From Proteiniphilum sp. (GTDB lineage: Bacteria; Bacteroidota; Bacteroidia; Bacteroidales; Dysgonomonadaceae): a DNA stretch of 6,284 bases. How positions within the stretch are numbered: the first letter of the stretch is position 1; each line of letters begins with the position of its first letter. The translations under genes and the position numbers were made by a program. Positions 1 through 6,021 of the stretch are shown one piece after another. Below the pieces are notes generated by a model. The model searched no databases, was not told the origin of the DNA, and saw only the letters and a list, made by a program, of their open reading frames with translations. The stretch covers positions 1 through 6,284 of the forward strand of contig JAAYFB010000145.1 of the NCBI GenBank assembly GCA_012728465.1. Direction: 5' to 3'.

Positions 1-668
1 ACATTATCCCATGCAAAGTTGCTAACGCCAAACACTAGCTCAAAAAAGCCATATCCAATTACAAAATACTTTGCTTTGATAGGGAATGGAATGGGGATAA
101 TAAATAACTCTGCATTTGGAAACATCATGCCAAAAGCTAATAATATGCCGAACACAGCACCCGAAGCGCCAACACTTACAGTATTTAGTGCAATATTTAG
201 AGCGCCTTGTGATGCATCAATATAGTTCATGTTTTGTAGTAGCACCTGTCGTCCCTGTGTAAAAACTTCTTCTATTGCACCAGCATCCATACCTTTTGTG
301 ATTGATTGTATGCGGATAAAAGCAACTAGCATTTGTATTAGTCCCGCTCCGATGCCTGTAACCATGTAGTATGTCAAAAAACGTTTGGAACCCCACACAT
401 GTTCTATTGTTCGACCAAACATGAATACTGCAAACATATTTGAGAATACGTGTAAGAAGGAACTTGAGTCATGCAAGAACATATATGTAACTATCTGATA
501 AAATTTAAACCCCTGAGATTGTACGTAGTGTAACCCAAATATTTCAGATAGGTCGGTTCCTTGTCTAAGAAAGACTACCTGTGCCAGCCAAACAATAGCA
601 TTAATAATAATAAGGTTGAGTGTTACTGGTGGGAGTGTACCACCCAATATTGATCTTGAATTATTCAT
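1..668 (-). CDS. Rhomboid-family intramembrane serine protease, 3' end cut by window edge
   Basis: Rhomboids cut transmembrane substrates inside the membrane with a Ser-His dyad. Reading the minus strand from the ATG at 668 gives 222 codons with no stop, running off the window. Visible features: a hydrophobic first helix (about residues 15-34), HVFSNMF at 73-79 matching the conserved HxxxN motif that shapes the oxyanion hole, GRTIEHVWGS at 85-94 matching the loop after that helix, and GASGAVFG at 167-174 with the nucleophile Ser169. The sequence stops at FAWDN (218-222), just before the helix where the catalytic His is expected, so the dyad cannot be confirmed here. A long loop (about 119-160) separates the third and fourth helices. 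The start is the first ATG; no Shine-Dalgarno is seen, which is common in Bacteroidota. The gene is divergent from hup. Family is confident from sequence; substrate is unknown. Confidence 0.9.
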   Translation of the reverse strand, partial: MNNSRSILGGTLPPVTLNLIIINAIVWLAQVVFLRQGTDLSEIFGLHYVQSQGFKFYQIVTYMFLHDSSSFLHVFSNMFAVFMFGRTIEHVWGSKRFLTYYMVTGIGAGLIQMLVAFIRIQSITKGMDAGAIEEVFTQGRQVLLQNMNYIDASQGALNIALNTVSVGASGAVFGILLAFGMMFPNAELFIIPIPFPIKAKYFVIGYGFFELVFGVSNFAWDN

Positions 669-691
669 ATTATATTCTAGTAAGTTTGAAA

Positions 692-699
692 CAAAAGTA
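692..699 (-). promoter_or_regulatory. Candidate Bacteroidota -7 box for the rhomboid gene
   Basis: On the minus strand this reads TACTTTTG, an exact match to the Bacteroidota -7 consensus TAnnTTTG, and lies 23 bases before the ATG. No convincing TTTG -33 element is seen about 20 bp further upstream, so the call rests on one box and its position. The transcript leader would be very short, under about 20 bases. Confidence 0.35.
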
Positions 700-779
700 C
701 TGATAATTTCTCATCGCATGATTATATTAGAGTATATTTCCCCTTTTTTAAATAAAAACTGATTTTTTTGTCTTTATTC

Positions 780-810
780 TTGATTGGAATAGATAAATAA
801 CTTATATTTG
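780..810 (+). promoter_or_regulatory. Candidate hup promoter (-33 TTG, -7 TATATTTG)
   Basis: TATATTTG at 803-810 matches the Bacteroidota -7 consensus TAnnTTTG exactly. TTG at 780-782 lies 20 bp upstream, the usual place for the -33 element. Transcription would begin near 816-818, leaving a leader of roughly 55 bases that is A/T-rich and lacks a Shine-Dalgarno sequence. This is consensus matching only. Confidence 0.5.
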
Positions 811-871
811 GAGCAAAATAACTACAAACCTTGATTTAAAGATTATATTAACTTTTTTAAAATTGTTCCTT

Positions 872-1138
872 ATGAATAAATCTGAACTAATTAATGCAAT
901 TGCTGAAAAATCTGGACTCAGCAAAGTTGATTCAAAAAAAGCATTAGATGCTACTCTAGAAGCCATTGCCCAAGAGGTGAAAAATGATGGGAAAGTTGTT
1001 CTTGTAGGTTTTGGAACTTTTTCTCTTTCAGAGAGAAGTGCTAGATTGGGGGTGAACCCACAAACTAAGAAGCCTATTAAAATTCCAGCTCGTAAATCAG
1101 CTAAATTTAAGCCTGGTTCTACTTTGAGGAATCTATAA
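872..1138 (+). CDS. hup: HU-family DNA-binding nucleoid protein
   Basis: HU dimers bind and bend DNA without strong sequence preference, compacting the nucleoid and assisting replication, repair and recombination. The 88 residues are close to the family's usual ~90. Residues 1-40 form the helical dimerisation part (MNKSELINAIAEKSGLS at the start is typical), GFGTF at 46-50 is the conserved turn into the beta-sheet, and the DNA-binding arm spans about 53-75 with the conserved N62-P63 tip, where the proline intercalates into DNA. Residues 74-80 (RKSAKFK) are the typical basic segment after the arm. The ATG at 872 is chosen because HU proteins begin MNK; an in-frame TTG at 863 would add only three residues. 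The gene stands alone between a candidate promoter and a strong terminator, so it is probably monocistronic. HU versus the related IHF subunits cannot be fully separated by eye, but no IHF-specific feature is apparent. Confidence 0.95.
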   Translation: MNKSELINAIAEKSGLSKVDSKKALDATLEAIAQEVKNDGKVVLVGFGTFSLSERSARLGVNPQTKKPIKIPARKSAKFKPGSTLRNL

Positions 1139-1160
1139 TATTTTGAATTGAATGAAATGT

Positions 1161-1206
1161 AAGTGGGGATAATGTTGTGAAAAGACATTATCCCCACTTT
1201 GTTTTC
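1161..1206 (+). terminator. Intrinsic terminator of hup
   Basis: A perfect 15 bp stem is formed by 1161-1175 and 1185-1199, with a 9-base loop (TGTGAAAAG). It contains a GGGG/CCCC block and is followed by TTGTTTT on the plus strand. It begins 22 bases after the hup stop codon. The minus-strand flank has no T-run, so it should work only in the hup direction. Confidence 0.9.
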
Positions 1207-1295
1207 AGAATTTTTTAAAACACATTCCATGCAATACTTAAATAATATCTTGACCAAATGATTTAAGAAATAGATCATTTTTTTTGCCCTTCGCG

Positions 1296-1373
1296 AGACC
1301 ATGATGAACAAAGAGTTTCAAGCGATATCGAAAGCGTAATTAAAATTACATTTATCATTTTGTGCCATGGTCT
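1296..1373. repeat. Extended imperfect inverted repeat upstream of PFOR gene
   Basis: AGACCATG at 1296-1303 is the exact reverse complement of CATGGTCT at 1366-1373. Past a small internal loop (1304-1307 against 1364-1365), ACAAA at 1308-1312 pairs with TTTGT at 1359-1363, giving 13 pairs in two blocks. Inside the enclosed segment are the palindrome CGATATCG (1323-1330) and GTAATT/AATTAC (1336-1341 and 1344-1349). It could be an operator array or, if transcribed, a cruciform-like leader; its role is unknown. Confidence 0.45.
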
Positions 1374-1386
1374 AAAGTGAACAAAG
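1305..1386 (+). repeat. Direct repeat TGAACAAAG, two copies
   Basis: TGAACAAAG occurs exactly at 1305-1313 and 1378-1386. The start-to-start distance is 73 bp, close to seven turns of B-form DNA, so a protein bound at both would lie on the same face. Each copy flanks an arm of the 1296-1373 inverted repeat. Chance occurrence in AT-rich DNA remains possible. Confidence 0.35.
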
Positions 1387-1438
1387 TATATGATATTTTT
1401 GTTGCACACCTTTTTTTATCGTAATTTCGCAAGCGATA
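1319..1438 (+). repeat. Direct repeat CAAGCGATA, two copies
   Basis: CAAGCGATA occurs exactly at 1319-1327 and 1430-1438, each preceded closely by TTTC. The second copy overlaps the interrupted palindrome TCGC-AA-GCGA (1427-1436) and the pair TTATCG/CGATAA (1416-1421 and 1434-1439), which straddle the candidate -7 box. These G/C-containing words stand out in an otherwise very AT-rich spacer and look like regulator binding sites, though no regulator is identifiable. Confidence 0.4.
1398..1429 (+). promoter_or_regulatory. Candidate promoter of the PFOR gene
   Basis: TTTG at 1398-1401 and TAATTTCG at 1422-1429 are 20 bp apart, the same geometry as the hup promoter. The -7 box differs from TAnnTTTG by one base (C for T). 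Transcription would start near 1435, leaving a leader of about 70 bases. The -7 box overlaps the palindrome at 1427-1436, which would suit repression by a bound protein. A perfect -7 match, TATTTTTG at 1394-1401, exists but lacks a suitably placed -33 box. Confidence 0.35.
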
Positions 1439-1506
1439 ATAGAATATACATTATTTATATTACTTCAAAGTGTATCGAATAATCTAATAAAAACAACATA
1501 TTAAAT

Positions 1507-4500
1507 ATGACAAAAAAGAAACGATACTTAACCTGCGATGGTAATCAAGCAGCAGCACATATTGCTTATATGTTCAGCGAAGTTGCTGCAATTTATCCGA
1601 TTACGCCCTCCTCCACGATGGCTGAATATATCGATGAGTGGTCGGCAGCAGGAAGAAAGAACATTTTTGGTCAAACAGTGCTAGTGCAAGAGATGCAATC
1701 GGAGGCTGGTGCCGCAGGTGCAATGCACGGATCACTTCAGGCGGGTGCTTTGACCACCACTTTCACAGCGTCGCAAGGGCTGATGCTGATGTTGCCAAAC
1801 ATGTACAAGATTGCTGGCGAATTATTGCCCGGTGTTTTTCATGTATCAGCTCGTGCTTTGGCTGCTCAAGCATTGTCAATCTTTGGTGACCACCAGGATG
1901 TGATGGCTGCGCGCCCAACGGGACTTGCACAATTTGCAACGGGGTCTGTTCAGGAAGTTATGGACTTGGCTGCTGTGGCTCATTTGGCCTCAATAGAGAG
2001 TAGAATACCTTTCTTACACTTCTTTGACGGTTTTAGGACATCGCACGAGATTCAGAAAATAGAGATGCTAGAAAATGAGGATCTGGCACCGCTATTGAAT
2101 CAGGAGGCTTTGGACGGTTTTAGAAAAAGAGCACTCACTCCCGACAATCCGGTGACTCGCGGGACGGCTCAAAATGATGATATTTACTTCCAATCGCGCG
2201 AAGCAGCTAATCCATTTTATGATGCAGTGCCCGATATAGTTGAAAAATATCTTGAAAAACTAGCTGCAGTAACGGGCAGAAAGTATGGATTGTTTGATTA
2301 TCATGGACATCCAGAGGCTGAGAACGTTATTATCGCTATGGGTTCGTCAACAGAAACAATAAAAGAGGTGGTTGACCACAAAAATGCCAATGGAGAGAAG
2401 GTGGGTATGGTTGCGGTGCATCTATATCGTCCGTTTAAGGCCTCAGCATTTTTATCGGTAGTGCCAAAGACTGCAAAACGTATCGCTGTGCTCGACCGAA
2501 CTAAAGAACCGGGCGCAACAGGACAGCCTTTATATCTTGACGTGAAAGATTGCTATTATGGCAAGGCGAATGCTCCTATTATTGTGGGCGGTATTTATGG
2601 ACTGTCGTCAAAAGATACTACTCCAGGTCAGATTATCTCAGTTTATGACAATCTAGCACAGTCTGTGCCAAAAAATGACTTCACAATAGGTATCGTAGAT
2701 GATGTTACATTCAAGTCGCTTCCGATGATTGACGAAGTATCAATGGACGACACCACTTACGAGGCTAAATTTTATGGTTTAGGTTCGGATGGTACTGTTG
2801 GTGCTAACAAAAACTCTATTAAAATTATTGGTGACAACACCGATAAGTATGTGCAGGCATATTTTGCTTATGATTCGAAGAAATCGGGAGGTTTTACATG
2901 CTCTCATCTTCGCTTTGGAGATAATAAAATTCGCTCAACATACCTAGTTAATACTCCTAACTTTGTGGCATGTCACGTGCCAGCATATTTGCATCTCTAT
3001 GATGTGACGGCAGGACTAAAGCGAGGTGGTACATTCTTATTAAACTCGGTGTGGTCAAAAGAGGAGGTGGGCAAACATCTCCCCGACAATGTTAAGAGAC
3101 ACTTGGCCATCAATGATATAAAAATGTATATCATTAATGCTACCAAAATAGCGGGCGAAATTGGTCTAGGCAACAGAACCAACACCATTCTTCAGTCGGC
3201 ATTCTTCAAAATTTCTAATGTAATTCCTTACGATCTTGCCGTGCAACAAATGAAAGAATTCATCGTGAAGTCATATGGACGCAAGGGAGAAGAAATTGTG
3301 AGAATGAATTATGCTGCCGTGGAGCGTGGAGGTGAAATTGAGGAAGTAGAGATTCCTGCCGAGTGGTGCAAAATTTCTGTTGGCCAAGCTGAGGTGGATA
3401 GTGCACCCGAATTTATTCAAAAAATTGTTCGCCCCATTAATGCACAAAAGGGATACAGTTTGCCAGTTTCGGCATTTGTTGGGCGCGAAGACGGAACATG
3501 GGAGCACGGAACTGCTGCATACGAAAAACGTGGTGTAGCAGCTCAAGTTCCTGTGTGGAATCCCGAAAACTGCATCCAATGTAACCAATGTGCATACGTA
3601 TGTCCACATGCCACTATCCGCCCATTTGTTTTGGACGAGAACGAGCAAGCTGGACTAGGCGAAGGCGTTGATTTGCTAAAAACAACTGGCAAACAATTTG
3701 CTGGAACTGCTTATCGCATTCAGGTTGACGTGCTCGACTGTCTTGGTTGTGGTGTTTGTGTGGATGTATGTCCAGGTCGCAAGGGCGAAAATGCTCTTTC
3801 GATGGTGCCAATCGAAACTCAATTTGACAATCAAAAAAATTGGGATTACATGGTGGAAAACGTATCCAGCAAAGCACATCTTGTGGACACTCAATTGAAT
3901 GTGAAAAACTCGCAATTTGCAACTCCGCTATTCGAATTTTCTGGTGCATGTGCCGGATGTGGTGAAACTCCATACATCAAACTCATCACTCAGCTTTATG
4001 GCGACCGTATGATGATTGCCAATGCCACGGGCTGCTCGTCAATATATGGTGCATCGGCTCCTGCCACTCCATACACCAAAAACGAAGAAGGAAAAGGTCC
4101 AGCTTGGGCCAATTCGCTATTCGAAGACAACGCAGAGTTTGGATACGGATACCTGATTGCACACCAAAGCATGCGTAAGCGCATCGAAAATATTATGCTG
4201 AAGGCAAGAAAATCGGACGATTTCTCGGCAGAGCAAAAAGAAGTGTTCGCACAATGGATTTTGAATAAAGAAAATGGCGAAGCGGTTAAAGAAATTTCGG
4301 CACAAGTGGTGGCAATGCTTACGGGCATGGACAACGACATTGCAAAAGAGATTCTTTCGCTCGAAATATACTTGACCAAAAAGTCGTTCTGGATTTTTGG
4401 TGGCGATGGCTGGGCCTATGACATCGGTTTCGGTGGCCTAGATCACGTGCTGGCAATGGGACAGGACATTAATATTTTGGTAATGGACACCGAGGTCTAT

Positions 4501-5064
4501 TCAAACACTGGTGGACAGTCGTCAAAATCTACGCCAACGGCCGCAGTAGCCAAATTTGCCGCTTCAGGAAAGCGCATTCGTAAAAAAGACTTGGGCATGA
4601 TTGCTGCTACTTACGGATACGTGTATGTAGCACAAGTGGCAATGGGCGCAAATCAAGGGCAATACCTTCGCGCACTCAAAGAGGCCGAAGCCTACAATGG
4701 TCCGTCGTTGATAATAGCCTATTCGCCATGTATAAGCCATGGATTGAGGGCGGGAATGTCCAAAACGCAGTTTGAACAACAAAAAGCTGTGGAGTCAGGA
4801 TACTGGAGCCTGTGGCGCTACAACCCGCAGCTAGAGGCAGAAGGCAAAAATCCATTTGTGATGGATAGCAAAGAGCCCGATTGGAGCAAATTCAAAGATT
4901 TCTTGATGGGAGAGGTTCGTTACACACAGTTAATGAAATCGTTTCCACACGAAGCCGACGAGCTATTTGCTGCTGCTAAGGACAATGCGCAATGGCGTTG
5001 GCGTTCGTACCAACGTATGGCAAATGCCAATTTCTCGACCGTTGACGAAACAGTTGCAGAATAA
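1507..5064 (+). CDS. nifJ: Pyruvate:ferredoxin (flavodoxin) oxidoreductase, single-chain
   Basis: This cytoplasmic enzyme converts pyruvate, CoA and oxidised ferredoxin to acetyl-CoA, CO2 and reduced ferredoxin, the main pyruvate-oxidising step in many anaerobes. Its 1185 residues match the usual ~1170-1200. YPITPSS (30-36), Glu66 and Arg116 match the active-site Thr, Glu and Arg of the Desulfovibrio africanus enzyme. The ferredoxin-like domain has two [4Fe-4S] motifs: Cys689/692/695/699 and Cys745/748/751/755. The thiamine diphosphate domain has GDGWAYDIG (966-974) and DTEVYSNTGGQ (994-1004), and the proximal-cluster ligands are Cys815, Cys818, Cys843 and Cys1075. All expected ligands are present, so it should be active. 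The ATG at 1507 gives the family's usual N-terminus (CDGNQAAAHIAY). It stands alone between hup and an insertion sequence; no ferredoxin gene is adjacent. The family is certain; pyruvate as substrate follows from this full-length single-chain architecture. Confidence 0.97.
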   Translation: MTKKKRYLTCDGNQAAAHIAYMFSEVAAIYPITPSSTMAEYIDEWSAAGRKNIFGQTVLVQEMQSEAGAAGAMHGSLQAGALTTTFTASQGLMLMLPNMYKIAGELLPGVFHVSARALAAQALSIFGDHQDVMAARPTGLAQFATGSVQEVMDLAAVAHLASIESRIPFLHFFDGFRTSHEIQKIEMLENEDLAPLLNQEALDGFRKRALTPDNPVTRGTAQNDDIYFQSREAANPFYDAVPDIVEKYLEKLAAVTGRKYGLFDYHGHPEAENVIIAMGSSTETIKEVVDHKNANGEKVGMVAVHLYRPFKASAFLSVVPKTAKRIAVLDRTKEPGATGQPLYLDVKDCYYGKANAPIIVGGIYGLSSKDTTPGQIISVYDNLAQSVPKNDFTIGIVDDVTFKSLPMIDEVSMDDTTYEAKFYGLGSDGTVGANKNSIKIIGDNTDKYVQAYFAYDSKKSGGFTCSHLRFGDNKIRSTYLVNTPNFVACHVPAYLHLYDVTAGLKRGGTFLLNSVWSKEEVGKHLPDNVKRHLAINDIKMYIINATKIAGEIGLGNRTNTILQSAFFKISNVIPYDLAVQQMKEFIVKSYGRKGEEIVRMNYAAVERGGEIEEVEIPAEWCKISVGQAEVDSAPEFIQKIVRPINAQKGYSLPVSAFVGREDGTWEHGTAAYEKRGVAAQVPVWNPENCIQCNQCAYVCPHATIRPFVLDENEQAGLGEGVDLLKTTGKQFAGTAYRIQVDVLDCLGCGVCVDVCPGRKGENALSMVPIETQFDNQKNWDYMVENVSSKAHLVDTQLNVKNSQFATPLFEFSGACAGCGETPYIKLITQLYGDRMMIANATGCSSIYGASAPATPYTKNEEGKGPAWANSLFEDNAEFGYGYLIAHQSMRKRIENIMLKARKSDDFSAEQKEVFAQWILNKENGEAVKEISAQVVAMLTGMDNDIAKEILSLEIYLTKKSFWIFGGDGWAYDIGFGGLDHVLAMGQDINILVMDTEVYSNTGGQSSKSTPTAAVAKFAASGKRIRKKDLGMIAATYGYVYVAQVAMGANQGQYLRALKEAEAYNGPSLIIAYSPCISHGLRAGMSKTQFEQQKAVESGYWSLWRYNPQLEAEGKNPFVMDSKEPDWSKFKDFLMGEVRYTQLMKSFPHEADELFAAAKDNAQWRWRSYQRMANANFSTVDETVAE

Positions 5065-5090
5065 CGAAACAGCATTAAAATTTTTTTTTA
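5065..5090 (+). other. Remaining PFOR 3' flank up to the insertion sequence
   Basis: Only 26 bases separate the PFOR stop codon from the insertion-sequence end. They finish with AAAA and nine Ts (5081-5089), which resembles the T-run of an intrinsic terminator, but I find no convincing stem before it. ACGAAACAG occurs twice around the stop codon (5045-5053 and 5064-5072), as a direct and not an inverted repeat. The native terminator is either weak or was displaced. Confidence 0.5.
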
Positions 5091-5116
5091 TGTGTCGTCC
5101 TAAATAAGCGTTACAA
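5091..5116 (-). repeat. Probable terminal inverted repeat, orfB-side end
   Basis: TGTGTCGTCCTAAATAAGCG begins at 5091, directly after the T-run of the PFOR flank. The TG terminus and the GGACGACACA ending (read on the minus strand) resemble IS3-family ends. The inner limit is approximate because the partner repeat is outside the window. Confidence 0.55.
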
Positions 5117-5139
5117 TTTATTTTACAAATATAGTCTTA

Positions 5140-6015
5140 TTAATCCAGTTGCAAAGCTAGCTTTGCAACTGGATTTTTTCTTTTATAGGTTCTAATCTTT
5201 ATTTCCTTTTGTTCATGCATTTGCACTGGAGTTTTCATATAACATGAGTAATTCGGCCTTTTAGTATTATAAATCCTTATAGCATCTTGCACTAATAGCT
5301 TCATTGTTTCTATGTCTGTTTTATATTCTTCAAGTAGAAACTCTTGCTTAAGTATCCCATTTACTCTTTCGGCAACTGCATTGGCATAGGGGTCATAACT
5401 CTCTGTCATGCTCACGGTAATATTTTTTCTTTTCATTGATTCTTGATATGCATTACTACAGTATTGTATACCCCTATCTGAATGGTGTATTAATATCTGT
5501 TCTCTATTCTTTCTTTTTTTGTTAGCCATATCTAGGGCTCTTAATGAGCCTTCTGTAGCCAAGCTGTCAGAAAGGTCATATCCCATTATTTGTTTAGAGT
5601 ATGCACCTGTAATTAGGCTAAGGTATGTATTACCTCTTCCTCCTATATAAGTTATGTCTGACACCCACACCTGCTCAGGTCGAGATACCTCTACATTTTC
5701 TATTAAGTTCTTATGCTTTTTAAAGCGATGATTAGAGTCAGTTGTTATACGATAATTCCTTTTTGGTTTCACTAGCATGTGATTGGCCTTTAATATAGAA
5801 AATAATTTATCACGTCCAACTCAAAACTCAAGTAGTGATTCTTGAAGTAGGTAGTAAAGCTTACGAGTTCCTATGCGAGGCATCATTATACGCACATGGT
5901 TGACTAGTTCAATAACCTTAGAGACTACATCTCTCTTAGTTTTGAAAGCATTTTTAGATCTATAATAAACCTGTCTGCTATACCCAAGAAGTTCACAGGT
6001 AGAGTTTACACTCAC
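5140..6015 (-). pseudogene. IS3-family transposase orfB, split by an in-frame TGA
   Basis: OrfB is the catalytic part of the OrfAB transposase, which cuts and joins element ends. Read from the GTG at 6015, the first 64 codons include LLGYSRQVYY (about 9-18), typical of the HTH_21 region. A TGA at 5823-5821 follows LLQESLLEF. The same frame continues with VGRDKLFSILKANHM and stays open to the TAA at 5140, so no bases are gained or lost; one substitution (for example GGA to TGA) explains it. Counting 291 positions overall, the integrase core keeps Asp120 (DITYI), Asp180 (HHSDRGIQY) and Glu216 (NAVAERVNG), an exact DD35E spacing, with Lys223 seven residues on. Position 137 is Gly in LITGAYSK, where relatives usually have Asp. 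The downstream part could restart at ATG 5778, making a 212-residue catalytic fragment without the helix-turn-helix. The last seven codons lie in a perfect palindrome. Confidence 0.88.
5142..5184 (+). terminator. Perfect 34 bp palindrome with T-run, terminator facing PFOR
   Basis: Positions 5142-5175 are an uninterrupted palindrome centred on CTAG (5157-5160): every base pairs with its partner across the centre. On the plus strand it runs into TTTTTTCTTTT (5174-5184), so a transcript reading from the PFOR gene would form a long stem followed by U residues. On the minus strand no T-run follows, so it is not a standard intrinsic terminator for orfB, whose last codons and stop lie in it. Likely role: terminate transcripts entering the element from outside. 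Confidence 0.75.
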
Positions 6016-6021
6016 TTTTTC
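6012..6021 (-). other. Programmed -1 frameshift region between orfA and orfB
   Basis: Just before the orfA stop the minus strand reads G AAA AAG TGA, with orfB in the -1 frame. Slipping back one base on AAA AAG places the ribosome at the GTG (6015-6013), the first orfB codon, and yields OrfAB. The run resembles the IS3 heptamer A AAA AAG but has G as first base, so only the A-AAG part is a perfect slip site. The GTG could also serve as an independent orfB start. Confidence 0.5.

Larger units (their letters stand above)
1207..1506. other. Non-coding region upstream of the PFOR gene
   Basis: About 300 bases between the hup terminator and the PFOR start contain no open reading frame with recognisable protein character on either strand. 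The first ~80 bases are plain AT-rich sequence. From about 1291 the region becomes dense in short repeats and palindromes, listed separately, and it contains a candidate promoter. It most likely holds the promoter and control region of the PFOR gene; a small RNA cannot be excluded but has no specific support. Confidence 0.6.

Noticed and set aside
19..225. 68-codon plus-strand open frame at the window start
   Set aside because: It is the reverse strand of the rhomboid gene, which has clear catalytic motifs in its own frame.
863..871. Upstream TTG start for hup
   Set aside because: It adds only three residues and the family begins with MNK at the ATG at 872.
802..1311. 169-codon minus-strand open frame across hup
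   Set aside because: It is antisense to a clear HU gene and its terminator, and the translation has no recognisable family character.
1394..1401. TATTTTTG as the PFOR -7 box
   Set aside because: It matches the consensus but has no TTTG or TTG about 20 bp upstream; the pair at 1398-1429 has better geometry.
3271..3973. Overlapping minus-strand open frames opposite the PFOR gene
   Set aside because: They lie opposite the strongly conserved ferredoxin and thiamine domains; their apparent Cys/His richness mirrors codons on the other strand.
3996..4379. 127-codon minus-strand open frame opposite PFOR
   Set aside because: Antisense shadow of the thiamine-diphosphate domain, with no promoter or protein family support.
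5045..5072. ACGAAACAG repeated 19 bp apart around the PFOR stop codon
   Set aside because: Only two short direct copies that cannot form a stem; likely chance, and no function is suggested by position.
5821..5823. TGA read as tryptophan (altered genetic code)
   Set aside because: The other genes here use TGG for conserved Trp, for example in GDGWAYDIG of PFOR, orfA itself ends in TGA, and relatives do not need Trp at this orfB position.
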